This document shows, one piece after another, positions 16,089-24,949 of a stretch of DNA of 64,000 nt. Numbering within the stretch: the stretch's first letter is position 1; each line of letters starts with the position of its first letter. Made by a program: the position numbers and the translations under genes. Source of the DNA: Thermaceae bacterium (GTDB lineage: Bacteria; Deinococcota; Deinococci; Deinococcales; Thermaceae); NCBI GenBank assembly GCA_015478585.1, contig JADMIM010000003.1, positions 1-64,000 on the forward strand, written 5' to 3'. The notes under the pieces were generated by a model, which saw only the letters and a program-made list of their open reading frames with translations, did no database searches and was not told the DNA's origin.

Positions 16089-18743
16089 CTAAATCGGTTT
16101 TCTGGCCAAACCCTCGAGCAGCGGAGCCACCAGGGCCGTCCAGCCGGTCTGGTGGCTGGCCCCCACCCCGCGCCCGGTGTCTGCATGGAAGTATTCGTAA
16201 AAGAGCACCAAATCCTTCCAGTGCGGGTCATTGGCGTAGCGCTCCTCGCCGCCGTGGGTGGGGCGATGACCGCTGGAGTCGGGCAGGAAGAGGCTCGAGA
16301 GTCGCCTGGCAAGCTCCTGCGAGACTTCTTGTAGGTTCAGGAGTTGGCCGGAACCGGTGGGAAACTCCACTTTTAGCTCATCGCCGTAGAAATAGTGGTA
16401 GCGCTCGAGGGCCTCCACCAGCAGGTAGTTCACCGGCAGCCAGATGGGGCCGCGCCAGTTGGAGTTGCCACCGAAGAGGCCAGTAGTGCCCTCGGCGGGG
16501 TCGTAGGCTACGCGGTGCTCCATGCCGTCCACGTAAAAGGTGTAGGGGTGCTGCTGGTGTATTTTGGAAACCCCTCGAATGCCGTAGGGAGACAGAAACT
16601 CGCCCTCGTCCAGCAGATAGCGCAGGGTGCGCTCGAGGCGCTCCTTGTTAGGGATTGCCAGCAGGCGCTGCTCGGAGCCATCGGCAGTTTTGGGCAACAT
16701 ACAGGCGATGTGCCGGGCCAAATCGGGGCGGTTGGTCAGGAACCAGTGGAGGCGCTTTTGGAAATCGGGGAGACGGTCAATTACTTTTTGATCGAGCACT
16801 TCTACGGCAATTAGCGGTAACAGGCCCACCATCGAGCGCACCCGCAGGGGTAGATGTTCCCCATCCACGTGCAGTTGGTCGTAGTAAAAGCCGTCCTGGT
16901 CGTCCCATAACCCGGTTCCGCCCAAGGTGTTCATGGCATCGGCAATGGCCACGAAATGCTCGAAAAACTTGGAGGCCAAGTCCTCGTATACGGGGTCTTG
17001 GGCAGCCAGTTCCAGGGCCATGGAGAGCATGGTGGCGGAGTAAAAAGCCATCCAGGCCGTGCCGTCGGCCTGCTCCAGGTGTCCGCCGGTGGGCAACGGT
17101 TTGCTGCGGTCAAAAACTCCGATGTTGTCGAGGCCCAAGAACCCCCCGGAGAACAGGTTGTGGCCCTCCAAGTCTTTGCGGTTGACCCACCAAGTAAAGT
17201 TCAGCAGCAGCTTCTGAAAGACCCGCTCGAGGAATTTTCGGTCACGCTGGCCCCGCTCGCCGGTCATCTTGTAGACCCGCCAGGTGGCCCAGGCATGAAC
17301 CGGTGGATTCACGTCGCCAAAGGCAAACTCGTAAGCCGGAAGCTGGCCGTTGGGGTGCATGAACCACTCGCGCAGAAAGAGCACCAACTGGTCTTTGGCG
17401 AAGTCGGGGTCTATTTTGGCGAAGGGAATCATGTGAAAAGCCAGATCCCAGGCGGCATACCAGGGGTATTCCCAGTTGTCGGGCATGGAGATAATGTCGC
17501 GGTTGTAGAGGTGAGGCCAATCGGCGTTGCGCCCACTTTTGCGTGAGGCTGGCGGAGGGGGTTGGGCGGGGTCGCCCTCGAGCCAATCTCGCACCGAATA
17601 ATGATAAAACTGCTTGCTCCACAGCAGTCCAGCGTAGGCTTGGCGGGCCACTGTGGCGGCTTGGCCCTCGAGGTGGCCCAGACGCTTAGCGTAGAACTCC
17701 TGGGCTTCATGGATGCGCTGAGCAAACACCGCATCGAAGGTGGAGCCAAAGGTTTCTGCCGGGGCTTCGTTCTCGGCATAGAGACGCAGCCGAACGCTGA
17801 TTTCCTGACCTGGGGGAACCTCGAGCTGGTAGTAAGCGGCAGCCTTGGTTCCGACGTTATCGGGGTTTACGGCCTGGGTTTCGCCCCCAATCACGTAGCG
17901 GTGGAAGGCATCTTTTACGTAGGGGTTGGTGTTGGGATAATTGTAGAGCCGCAGGGTGTTGGTTTCGTTGTCGGTAAATAAAAAATTCGGGTTGCCCTCG
18001 GCTTCCAGATAAAAGCGGCCTAGGTCGGCGTGCTCGGCAGCGAGGCGGTGGCCCTCGAGGTGGATATTGGGTTTGGGCCAGTAGCCTTCGCTGCTGCGCC
18101 CCCAACTCCAGGTGTTGCGAAACCAGAGGGTCGGCAGCAGGTGCAGTGTTGCGGCCTGGGAGCCACGATTGGCGATGGTAATCCTGACCAAAATGTCGTT
18201 TGGCCCGCCCTTGGCATACTCGGCATACACGTCCCAGTGGCCCTGGTCAAACACTCCGCTGTCGAGCAGTTCGTACTCGAGGCTTTCTTTACCCCGCTTG
18301 CGGTTTTCCTCGACCAGCTCGGCGTAGGGAAACTCGGCCTGGGGGTACTTGTACAGCGCCTTCATGTAGGAGTGCGAAGGGGTCGAATCCAGGTAGTAGT
18401 ACAGCTCCTTCACGTCCTCGCCGTGGTTGCCCTCCGGCCCGGTGAGGCCGAATAGCCGCTCCTTGAGGATGGGTTCTTGGCCGTTCCACAGGGCCAGGCC
18501 AAAAGCCAGCCGCCCCTCGCGATCAGTGATTCCCAGCAACCCGTCCTCGCCCCAGCGGTAGGCCCGGCTCCTGGCGTGGTCGTGGGGTAGATAGCTCCAG
18601 GGGTCGCCGTACTCGGAATAATCCTCGCGCACCGTACCCCACTGCCGTTCACTCAGGTATGGCCCCCAGCGTTTCCAGTTGTGCTCTTTGGCAGCATCTT
18701 CACTCAAGCGGCGCTCTTCAGGGTTGGTCGGGGTGCGGGTCAT
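16089..18743 (-). CDS. Glucosidase, MGH1-type glycoside hydrolase (GH63-like)
   Basis: 884 residues. A beta-rich N-terminal half (YLSERQWGTVREDYS, DHARSRAYRWGEDGLLG, LALWNG) is followed by an (alpha/alpha)6 barrel with YAAWDLAFHMIPF, GGFLGLDNIGVFDRS, and NYLLVEALERYHYFYGD. This is the layout of the long GH63/MGH1-type glucosidases seen in many bacteria, which act on alpha-glucosides or mannosylglycerate-type compounds. The substrate is not known. Its ATG overlaps the stop of the debranching enzyme (ATGA). No signal peptide, so it is cytoplasmic. It is the last gene of a seven-frame operon. Confidence 0.85.
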   Translation of the reverse strand: MTRTPTNPEERRLSEDAAKEHNWKRWGPYLSERQWGTVREDYSEYGDPWSYLPHDHARSRAYRWGEDGLLGITDREGRLAFGLALWNGQEPILKERLFGLTGPEGNHGEDVKELYYYLDSTPSHSYMKALYKYPQAEFPYAELVEENRKRGKESLEYELLDSGVFDQGHWDVYAEYAKGGPNDILVRITIANRGSQAATLHLLPTLWFRNTWSWGRSSEGYWPKPNIHLEGHRLAAEHADLGRFYLEAEGNPNFLFTDNETNTLRLYNYPNTNPYVKDAFHRYVIGGETQAVNPDNVGTKAAAYYQLEVPPGQEISVRLRLYAENEAPAETFGSTFDAVFAQRIHEAQEFYAKRLGHLEGQAATVARQAYAGLLWSKQFYHYSVRDWLEGDPAQPPPPASRKSGRNADWPHLYNRDIISMPDNWEYPWYAAWDLAFHMIPFAKIDPDFAKDQLVLFLREWFMHPNGQLPAYEFAFGDVNPPVHAWATWRVYKMTGERGQRDRKFLERVFQKLLLNFTWWVNRKDLEGHNLFSGGFLGLDNIGVFDRSKPLPTGGHLEQADGTAWMAFYSATMLSMALELAAQDPVYEDLASKFFEHFVAIADAMNTLGGTGLWDDQDGFYYDQLHVDGEHLPLRVRSMVGLLPLIAVEVLDQKVIDRLPDFQKRLHWFLTNRPDLARHIACMLPKTADGSEQRLLAIPNKERLERTLRYLLDEGEFLSPYGIRGVSKIHQQHPYTFYVDGMEHRVAYDPAEGTTGLFGGNSNWRGPIWLPVNYLLVEALERYHYFYGDELKVEFPTGSGQLLNLQEVSQELARRLSSLFLPDSSGHRPTHGGEERYANDPHWKDLVLFYEYFHADTGRGVGASHQTGWTALVAPLLEGLARKPI

Positions 18744-20680
18744 GCGGACTCCTTTGGGATTTGGGCTGCTTCAGGGGTCGAGATAGGTTTTAGTACCTGC
18801 TGGTCTAGCCTCAGGGCTTCCCCCACGCTCCAGGCTTGAAAAGGACAGCCGTTGGGTTGATAGGGTTCATCACCATCGCTGATTTCGGGCAGATGACCTA
18901 GCCCTGCGGAGTTCAGGTGCTGCAAGAGCGGTTGCAAAAAGCGCCCTCGAGCCTCTTCCTTAACCTCTGTCGTATTTCCTTGTATCCGTACCCAGGCTTC
19001 CACAAATGGCCCCATCAGCCAAGGCCAGACCGTGCCCTGGTGATAGGCTCCGTCGCGCTCCAATACGTTTCCACCATAGTGCCCGCGATAGCCGGGCTCT
19101 TCTTGGGCCAACGAGCGCAGTCCCCAGGGGGTTAGCAGCCGCTCTTCGACTGCCCTAACCACCGCCACGGCTTTTTCGCTGTCGAGCACGGGAAACGGCA
19201 AGCCTCCCACCGCCAGAATCTGGTTAGCTCGGAAGCTCGAGTCCACCATACCAGCGATGTGATCCACGTCCACCACGTCGTAAAGATAACCGCCGTGGTC
19301 ATACCAGAAGCGTTCCTGGAAGCTCCTCGAGGCTTGTTCAAAAAGCTGTCCCCAACGTTTGTTCCACCGACTCCCGATTTTGAGGACATTGAGCCACAGC
19401 GCTTGAACCTCCACCGGCTTGCCAATGCGCGGCGTGACCACCCAGTCGCCCACCTTGGCATCCATCCAGGTGAGTTGCAGGCCGGGTTCTCCGGCCATCA
19501 GCAGTCCGTCGGCATCGGCTTTGATGTGGTAGCGGGTTCCGCTGGAATAGCCCTCGAGTATGGCCTGTGCCGCACCTTGCAGCCGCCCCCGCACCTCGTC
19601 GTTCACCAACTCGCTGACCTTCAGAAAGTCGTGGACAGCGACTATGTACCACAAAGCGGCATCCACCGAGTTGAACTGGGGATGGTCGCCTTCGTCAGCG
19701 AAGCGGTTGGGCAGCATTCCCTGGGAGACTTGCGTGGCCCACTCGAGCAAAATCCCTTCGGCCTCGTTCAGCCGCCCACCCGCGAGGCACAGCCCGCGCA
19801 GCGCGATGAAGGTGTCGCGGCCCCAGTCGGTGAACCAGGGGTAGCCCGCGATGACGGTTTTGCCCGACCCACGCTGGACGATGTAGGCATCGGCAGATTT
19901 GTGCAGCCGTGAAGGAAACTTCTGGCGGCGCTCGAGTTCCGCTGCGCGAACCTGGACAAACTCGGCTTCAACTGACGAGGGTTTGAAGTTCTCGTCGGTA
20001 CTCAAGAACCACGTTGCAGGCGAGGAGAGGTCGAACTCCAGAACTCCCGGCGAGGCCAAGTCCTCGGTCTCCTCGAAGCCTCGAGCCCACTCCTGGTCGT
20101 AGCGGAAGTTGCGATACCACTGGGGAGCATGGGCATATTTGCCGTTAGAGACTGAAATGATAGCAGGCAGCCCCTCGTACGGCCGCCAGATTACCCGGTT
20201 GCCAGCTACCTCAGCATCGAATCGGAACGCGCCATTCTGGTGGTGCAGGGCGTGATAATCGCGGCCCGAAATCAGCGGGCGGACGAAGAGTTTAGCGTTC
20301 GCTGCGCTGATGAGATTCCAGGATATCGCGGTGAGCGGAGAATCCTTCTTGACGAAGATTTCCTGTTCCACTAGTGTCCCGTCCGGCAGCGCGTAAACCC
20401 ACTTGGGCCAGGGCTCGGGCTCGAAGGAGTCTATGTAACTGCTCCCCTGGGGATACACCACATCAGGTGCGTAGTGCTGCGAGGAGAGGAAAAACTTCCC
20501 AGCGGGGGTCTCTACCCAAGCTTCAAACCCGTTGACCAACATCACCCGGCCTGTGGGGGGGGTTTGTGCGACCAGCAACAGCCCGTGGTAGCGCCGGGTA
20601 CGGATTCCATCCACCGTGCTGGAGGCAAAACCGCCCAGGCCGTCGGCCTCTAACCACTCCTCGTTCCCTGTCCAGGTCAT
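18740..20680 (-). CDS. Amylo-alpha-1,6-glucosidase (glycogen debranching enzyme, GH133-type)
   Basis: 646 residues. The N-terminal GDE domain starts EEWLEADGLGGFASSTVDG and includes RRYHGLLLVAQTPPTGR. The catalytic (alpha/alpha)6 domain holds GYPWFTDWGRDTFIALRGL, with the Asp characteristic of this family, then GLQLTWMDAKVGDWVVTPR and QGTVWPWLMGPFVEA. It removes alpha-1,6 branches from glycogen or branched maltodextrins. Start and stop overlap the neighbouring genes by four bases each (ATGA), so translation is coupled with the DUF2721 gene before it and the GH63 enzyme after it. Confidence 0.9.
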   Translation of the reverse strand: MTWTGNEEWLEADGLGGFASSTVDGIRTRRYHGLLLVAQTPPTGRVMLVNGFEAWVETPAGKFFLSSQHYAPDVVYPQGSSYIDSFEPEPWPKWVYALPDGTLVEQEIFVKKDSPLTAISWNLISAANAKLFVRPLISGRDYHALHHQNGAFRFDAEVAGNRVIWRPYEGLPAIISVSNGKYAHAPQWYRNFRYDQEWARGFEETEDLASPGVLEFDLSSPATWFLSTDENFKPSSVEAEFVQVRAAELERRQKFPSRLHKSADAYIVQRGSGKTVIAGYPWFTDWGRDTFIALRGLCLAGGRLNEAEGILLEWATQVSQGMLPNRFADEGDHPQFNSVDAALWYIVAVHDFLKVSELVNDEVRGRLQGAAQAILEGYSSGTRYHIKADADGLLMAGEPGLQLTWMDAKVGDWVVTPRIGKPVEVQALWLNVLKIGSRWNKRWGQLFEQASRSFQERFWYDHGGYLYDVVDVDHIAGMVDSSFRANQILAVGGLPFPVLDSEKAVAVVRAVEERLLTPWGLRSLAQEEPGYRGHYGGNVLERDGAYHQGTVWPWLMGPFVEAWVRIQGNTTEVKEEARGRFLQPLLQHLNSAGLGHLPEISDGDEPYQPNGCPFQAWSVGEALRLDQQVLKPISTPEAAQIPKESA

Positions 20681-21177
20681 ATCCCCCTCCTTCGCAGCTC
20701 GAGCCGTGATACCTGCTGCACTTCGTAGCCCACCGCGCTATGAGAGCGATAGATTTCCATTGCCGTGAGCAAAGTGCCACTGAGCAGCACTGCTGTACCC
20801 AGCAGGAATAGCCCTAGCGCCAAAGTGGCAATCCAATCAGCCCCAAACGCTGCCAGGGCAATCACCAACATGCTCACGACATATAGCAAAACCGCGATAA
20901 AAACTAACAAAATTGAGTCACGCATCAGCTTGTGGCGCATCAAAAGTTCGGGCAGTTGGGCATCTATCTCCTCGAGCCGCTCCCCCAAGAACAGCCTAGG
21001 TGACGCTTCCACCCGCAGGCGCAGCAGCTCGAGGCGCTCCTTCACGAGCACCCGCAACCGGTCGTTGATGGCGGCATAGTGGGTCAACAGCCCGTTGAGG
21101 GTCACCGCGCAAGCCGTAACCATCACCGCTGGGGCCAGAATGAAGCCAATAGTGCGGGCAATCATTTCGGCATTCAC
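20677..21177 (-). CDS. DUF2721 family membrane protein
   Basis: 166 residues with one membrane helix near residues 10-30 (IGFILAPAVMVTACAVTLN), a charged segment (NDRLRVLVKERLELLR), and two close helices in the range 88-140. This is the usual DUF2721 layout. Its role is unknown. It starts with GTG inside the overlap GTGA with the micro-ORF upstream and ends overlapping the debranching enzyme. Its persistence in a sugar operon suggests a regulatory or transport accessory role, which is inference. Confidence 0.8.
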   Translation of the reverse strand: MNAEMIARTIGFILAPAVMVTACAVTLNGLLTHYAAINDRLRVLVKERLELLRLRVEASPRLFLGERLEEIDAQLPELLMRHKLMRDSILLVFIAVLLYVVSMLVIALAAFGADWIATLALGLFLLGTAVLLSGTLLTAMEIYRSHSAVGYEVQQVSRLELRRRGI

Positions 21178-21311
21178 AGGGTTCGCCTCCAGTTGTTCAC
21201 CCCACGCCGGGAAAGGCTGGGCCGATGGCAGGGGCTAAACTCCAGGCTTCGCCGGTATCGCCTCAGGTTGTAGCGTAGAGGTAAAAGCAGGATCAAAGCC
21301 AGCATGGGCAT
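21174..21311 (-). CDS. Possible 45-residue membrane micro-protein
   Basis: ATG at 21311, stop TGA at 21174. The product starts MPMLALILLLPLRYNLRRYR, a short hydrophobic helix followed by a strongly basic tail ending NNWRRTL. It begins two bases after the dehydrogenase stop codon and overlaps the DUF2721 start by four bases, the same coupling seen at the other junctions of this operon. The ribosome site is weak (GGAATAG). It may be a real coupling peptide or simply a leader that passes ribosomes on. Confidence 0.4.
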   Translation of the reverse strand: MPMLALILLLPLRYNLRRYRRSLEFSPCHRPSLSRRGVNNWRRTL

Positions 21312-21313
21312 AC

Positions 21314-22126
21314 CTATTCCGAAGACCAGGCGGTCTCAAAGGACGGGTAAAGCGTCAGCCCGCCATCAATGTAGAGAGTCTGGCCGGTGATGTAGGCCCC
21401 CTCATCTGAAGCCAGAAAGGCGGTAGCTGCCGCCATTTCCTCGGAGGTTCCGGCTCGGCGCATGGGAATGTGGCTTTGCACCATCTCGCGCTTGATGGGG
21501 TCGTCAATCCAGGCCCGGTTGATGGGGGTAATGGTGGCTCCGGGAGCGATAGCATTGACCCGGATACCGCGCGAGGCATACTCCAGCGCCAGTGTCCGAG
21601 TCAGGTTAGCCATCCCGCCCTTGCTTACCGAATAGCCCAGGTATTTGGGCTTGGGGATAGTCTGATGAACGCTCGAGACGTTGATAATCACACCGGGCTG
21701 GTTGGTTCTTAGCCAGTAACTAACGGCTTCCCTGGCTGCCATGAAGGCTCCGCGCAGGTTGACACCGAGAACTTTGTCAAACTTGGATGTGTCGAGCATA
21801 TCGGACTCAGCAGAAATCTGGATTCCGGCGTTGTTGACCAAAATATCCAGCCCGCCCAGTTCGTCTACGGTTTGCTGTACCATTCGCTGCACGTCGGCTT
21901 CCTTGGAGATGTCGGCCTGTACCTGCACTACCTTCACTCCACAACCCCTGGCCTCCTTGGCACACGTCTCGTAGTGGTGGATTTGCGCCTCGGTCTCGGC
22001 AGCATCGCCCATCAGGTAGTTGAGGGCTACATTAGCCCCTTCCTGAGCGAACCGTATCGCAATAGATTGCCCAATCCCCGAGCTGGCCCCCGTGACCAAT
22101 ACGTTTTTTTCTTTGAGTCCATTCAT
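21314..22126 (-). CDS. Short-chain dehydrogenase, glucose 1-dehydrogenase-like
   Basis: 270 residues of the classical SDR fold: cofactor motif TGASSGIG near residue 13, NNAG near residue 102, the catalytic Ser (NVSSVH) and YSVSK pair, and the C-terminal GQTLYIDGG. Sequence style matches glucose 1-dehydrogenases of Bacillus and cyanobacteria, which oxidise beta-D-glucose with NAD(P). Glucose could be released by the two hydrolases of the same operon. A very strong ribosome site, TAAGGAGGTCGGTA, precedes the ATG and includes the stop codon of the preceding micro-ORF. Confidence 0.87.
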   Translation of the reverse strand: MNGLKEKNVLVTGASSGIGQSIAIRFAQEGANVALNYLMGDAAETEAQIHHYETCAKEARGCGVKVVQVQADISKEADVQRMVQQTVDELGGLDILVNNAGIQISAESDMLDTSKFDKVLGVNLRGAFMAAREAVSYWLRTNQPGVIINVSSVHQTIPKPKYLGYSVSKGGMANLTRTLALEYASRGIRVNAIAPGATITPINRAWIDDPIKREMVQSHIPMRRAGTSEEMAAATAFLASDEGAYITGQTLYIDGGLTLYPSFETAWSSE

Positions 22127-22137
22127 TACCGACCTCC

Positions 22138-22272
22138 TTATGCAACCCTATCAAGTTCGCTGTCTCGAGCCCCTTCTGCGAGAACCTGCCGTGCTCGGGC
22201 TTCCATACACTCCTGTTCTTCCTGCAATAGCTGTTCACGCTGGTACTCGAACTCGTGCAACACTTTGAGCAT
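22138..22272 (-). CDS. Possible 44-residue coiled-coil micro-protein
   Basis: ATG at 22272, stop TAA at 22138, product starting MLKVLHEFEYQREQLLQEEQ, rich in Glu, Gln, Arg and likely a single charged helix. Its stop codon forms part of the ribosome site of the dehydrogenase gene. It starts 15 bases after the upstream hypothetical gene. No strong ribosome site of its own is seen. No similarity is recognised. Confidence 0.35.
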   Translation of the reverse strand: MLKVLHEFEYQREQLLQEEQECMEARARQVLAEGARDSELDRVA

Positions 22273-22287
22273 CTCGTTCAGACACGC

Positions 22288-22581
22288 CTAGCTACGAATG
22301 GCGGTCTTGCCGTACTCCTCGAGTAACCTCATCGCGTAGGCAGTAGGCCAGTCGGCTACCGTCCGGCCTTTTTCGGTTTTGACCAGCCAATACACCAGCT
22401 CGCTCTTGCTGAGAGCCTGGGCCAGATAGGGCTTCAGGCGAGCTTGCAGGTACTCGGCATACCACAGCGCCCATTCAGGGTCATCACCGCCGGTGCGAAT
22501 GAAGGCTTTGTGGTGAGCCTGCCCGGCTTCGCGGAAAAGATCTGATACCTGCTGCACCTCGATCACGTTCATAGGCTCCAT
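22288..22581 (-). CDS. Conserved hypothetical protein, first gene of the sugar operon
   Basis: 97 residues, mostly helical. The pattern HKAFIRTGGDDPEWALWYA, then YLQARLKPYL and SKSELVYWLV, with ADWPTAYAMRLLEEYG, is one I recall from small uncharacterised proteins in cyanobacteria and Deinococcus, but I cannot name a function. It carries no membrane helix or Cys. ATG 22581 was preferred; ATG 22572 is also possible. It is divergent from rplU across 207 bp, which would hold its promoter. Confidence 0.6.
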   Translation of the reverse strand: MEPMNVIEVQQVSDLFREAGQAHHKAFIRTGGDDPEWALWYAEYLQARLKPYLAQALSKSELVYWLVKTEKGRTVADWPTAYAMRLLEEYGKTAIRS

Positions 22582-22675
22582 ACAGGACACCTTAGGGCCC
22601 AAGCCTCACCGCCGCTTCACGCAAAGGTCACGAAAGGGTCACAGCTATCTGGGCTGGTCAGCCTGCTTTCTGGGC

Positions 22676-22704
22676 TTGAAGTATTGGGCTACAGCCGCTA
22701 TAGT
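22676..22704 (+). promoter_or_regulatory. Sigma-70-type promoter for rplU-rpmA
   Basis: TTGAAG (22676-22681) and TATAGT (22699-22704) are separated by exactly 17 bases. Transcription would start near 22711, leaving a leader of about 78 bases before the L21 start codon. Confidence 0.75.
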
Positions 22705-22788
22705 TATCAGTTGGCTGGGTCGAAAGACCTCGAGTTGTTGCTTTGGATTGTAAAAATATCCCTAAGTAGCGACCCTAACGGAGTGATT

Positions 22789-23094
22789 ATGTTCGCAATC
22801 ATCAAGACAGGTGGCAAGCAGTACCGTGCAGAAGCGGGAACCAAGCTGCGCGTGGAGAAGCTCGAGGCCAATCCCGGCGACACCATCGAGTTTGAGGCTC
22901 TGATGTTGGGTGGCGAGAATACCGTGCTGGGCAACCCTACCGTTGCCGGAGCCAAAGTGGTGGCTGAAGTGGTAGGCCAGGGTAAAGCCAAGAAAGTAAT
23001 CGTGGCCAAGTTCAAGGCCAAAATTCACTACCGCCGCAAGAATGGTCACCGCCAGCCGTATACCGACATCGTAGTGAAGGAGATTCGCGCGTAG
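22789..23094 (+). CDS. rplU: 50S ribosomal protein L21
   Basis: 101 residues beginning MFAIIKTGGKQYRAEAGTKL, the invariant L21 start, with KVIVAKFKAKIHYRRKNGHR near the C-terminus where 23S rRNA is bound. A leader of about 78 bases precedes it, in keeping with the ribosomal-protein leaders known upstream of rplU in other phyla. rpmA follows after a 74-bp tract that is itself a repeat C hairpin. Confidence 0.97.
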   Translation: MFAIIKTGGKQYRAEAGTKLRVEKLEANPGDTIEFEALMLGGENTVLGNPTVAGAKVVAEVVGQGKAKKVIVAKFKAKIHYRRKNGHRQPYTDIVVKEIRA

Positions 23095-23098
23095 GTAT

Positions 23099-23160
23099 CG
23101 CCGAAAGCTAAACGCCGAAAGCCAAACCTAGCTTTCAGCCTTTAGCCTTCAGCCTCCCGG
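23099..23160. repeat. Repeat C hairpin between rplU and rpmA
   Basis: GCCGAAAGCTAAACGCCGAA is followed by AGCTTTCAGCCTTTAGCCTT, its imperfect complement. There is no core. The element lies inside a ribosomal protein operon, so it must be transcribed and would fold in the message. Confidence 0.6.
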
Positions 23161-23168
23161 AGGGACTT

Positions 23169-23444
23169 ATGGCACATAAAAAGGGTTTGGGTTCAACCAA
23201 AAACGGACGGGATTCGCAGTCGCAGCGCCTGGGTGTAAAGCGTTTTGAGGGACAACAGGTGCTGGCGGGCAACGTGTTGGTGCGTCAACGCGGCACCAAG
23301 TTCAAGGCTGGAGCGGGTGTGGGGATGGGCCGCGACTTCACCCTCTTCGCCCTGACCGATGGCGTGGTAACTTTCGCCGACAAGGGTCGTATGGGCCGCT
23401 TCGTTTTGGTGAAGGCTGCCGAGCTTGCCAAGGCCGGAGATTGA
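23169..23444 (+). CDS. rpmA: 50S ribosomal protein L27
   Basis: 91 residues starting [20 protein letters not shown], the standard L27 N-terminus that reaches the peptidyl transferase centre. There is no N-terminal leader of the kind cleaved by Prp in Firmicutes. [19 protein letters not shown] continues the family pattern. GGAGGGACTT provides the ribosome site. Confidence 0.97.
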   Translation: MAHKKGLGSTKNGRDSQSQRLGVKRFEGQQVLAGNVLVRQRGTKFKAGAGVGMGRDFTLFALTDGVVTFADKGRMGRFVLVKAAELAKAGD

Positions 23445-23457
23445 ACGGGCATTTTCG

Positions 23458-23483
23458 TAGGGGCGAGGTCTGCCTCGCCCCTA
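23458..23483 (+). terminator. Hairpin between rpmA and obgE
   Basis: TAGGGGCGAGG pairs perfectly with CCTCGCCCCTA around TCTG, followed by TATTCATT. It may end most ribosomal-protein transcripts before obgE; the short U-content suggests partial read-through. Confidence 0.6.
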
Positions 23484-23500
23484 TATTCATTGGTGGATAG

Positions 23501-24754
23501 ATGTTCAGAGATACCTTGGAAATTACCGTTACCGCCGGGCGCGGAGGGGACGGCTGTATCAGTTTCCGGCGAGAGCGCTACATTGCCAAGGGTGGCCCTG
23601 ACGGGGGAGATGGGGGTGGGGGCGGCTCGATTATCTTGCGGGCCTTAGACCAGGTGGACTCTCTTTCGACCCTATCCAAGCGGGTATACAAGGCTGAAAA
23701 TGGCGAGCATGGTATGGGTAAGGGCATGTATGGCCGTGCAGGAAAAGACCTAACTATCGAGGTACCGCGCGGAACCAGGGTTTTCGACGCGGAGACCGCA
23801 GAGTTGCTGGCTGACCTAGTCGAAGAAGGCCAGACCCTGGTGGCGGCCAAAGGTGGTGAAGGGGGGCGGGGCAATCCCCATTTTGTCACCCCCACCCGCC
23901 AGGGGCCGCGTTTTGCCGAGGCTGGGGAAGCTGGGCAAAAGCGTAGATTGCGCCTCGAGCTGATGCTGCTGGCCGATGTGGGCCTGGTGGGCTACCCCAA
24001 CGCGGGCAAGAGCAGCCTGTTGGCAGCCCTGACCGCAGCCCAGCCCAAAATTGCCAACTATCCCTTTACTACCCTGGCCCCTCAACTCGGGGTGGTCGAG
24101 CGTGGGGGTTCTGCCCAGCGCTTTACCTTGGCCGATATCCCCGGCATCATCGAGGGGGCCGCGCAGGGCAAGGGGCTGGGGCTGGAGTTTTTGCGCCACA
24201 TCGCCCGGACTCGAGTGCTCTTATACGTGCTCGATGGCAGCAGCCAGCCCAAAGCCACCCTCGAGCTGCTGCGGGCCGAGTTGCGCTCCTACGACCCTGA
24301 ACTGCTAGGGCGGCCCTCGCTGGTAGCCCTTAATAAAATCGATTTGTTGCTGCCAGATGAACTCGCCGAGCGCACTGCCGAACTGGCCCGACTGGGCCTG
24401 CCAGTGCTCCCGACCTCGGCAGTGGAGGGCCAGGGTCTGTCGGATTTGGTAGACGCACTGTTCGCCCTGGTCACAGCCGCTCCCAAACCCAAACTCGAGG
24501 CTCCCACTCCCCCCTCGCCCCAGCCCGACTACATCAAGGTCACAGAGGTGGAGGAAGGCGTGTACACGCTCGAGGCTCCCCAGCTTCAGCGTCATCTGGA
24601 TCGGCTCAAGGGAGATGTTTTCGAGGCCAACGGCTATCTGCAAGACCTCTTCAAGCGCTACCGTATCGAAGCCGCCCTCAAGAGAAACGGGGTGCGGGCG
24701 GGCGACACGGTGCGGTTTGGGCAGCAAGAGTTCGAGTATATTCCTGAGGTGTAG
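23501..24754 (+). CDS. obgE: GTPase Obg/CgtA
   Basis: 417 residues. Residues 1-157 form the glycine-rich Obg fold ([31 protein letters not shown]). The G domain has [11 protein letters not shown] (G1), the switch ITNYPFTT-like [21 protein letters not shown] (G3), and NKIDLL (G4). The C-terminal OCT domain (about 340-417) includes [17 protein letters not shown]. It acts in late 50S assembly and stress signalling. rplU-rpmA-obgE is a conserved order. Confidence 0.97.
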   Translation: MFRDTLEITVTAGRGGDGCISFRRERYIAKGGPDGGDGGGGGSIILRALDQVDSLSTLSKRVYKAENGEHGMGKGMYGRAGKDLTIEVPRGTRVFDAETAELLADLVEEGQTLVAAKGGEGGRGNPHFVTPTRQGPRFAEAGEAGQKRRLRLELMLLADVGLVGYPNAGKSSLLAALTAAQPKIANYPFTTLAPQLGVVERGGSAQRFTLADIPGIIEGAAQGKGLGLEFLRHIARTRVLLYVLDGSSQPKATLELLRAELRSYDPELLGRPSLVALNKIDLLLPDELAERTAELARLGLPVLPTSAVEGQGLSDLVDALFALVTAAPKPKLEAPTPPSPQPDYIKVTEVEEGVYTLEAPQLQRHLDRLKGDVFEANGYLQDLFKRYRIEAALKRNGVRAGDTVRFGQQEFEYIPEV

Positions 24755-24756
24755 AT

Positions 24757-24945
24757 GTCGAACGTCCATTGTCTAACGTCGAACACCAAAGGCAAAACGC
24801 GAAATGCCCGAAGCCTGAAGCCCAAGGCTAAAAGCTTATTTGTGTCCAGAACGCTGATTCTTGCCAACAGGGTTTTGGCATCCCAGATGGGAACAGGGTT
24901 TTCAGTTTTTAGCGTTCGACATTCGGCGTTCGGCGTTTAGCATCT
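24757..24945. repeat. Repeat C tract between obgE and nadD
   Basis: Left arm with GTCGAACGTCCATTGTCTAA and GCCTGAAGCCCAAGGCTAAA, right arm with AGCGTTCGACATTCGGCGTT. The middle carries a different insert (ACAGGGTTTTGGCATCCC then GATGGGAACAGGGTTTTC), containing a direct repeat of ACAGGGTTTT. The right arm ends seven bases before the nadD ATG. Confidence 0.55.
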
Positions 24946-24949
24946 CTTT

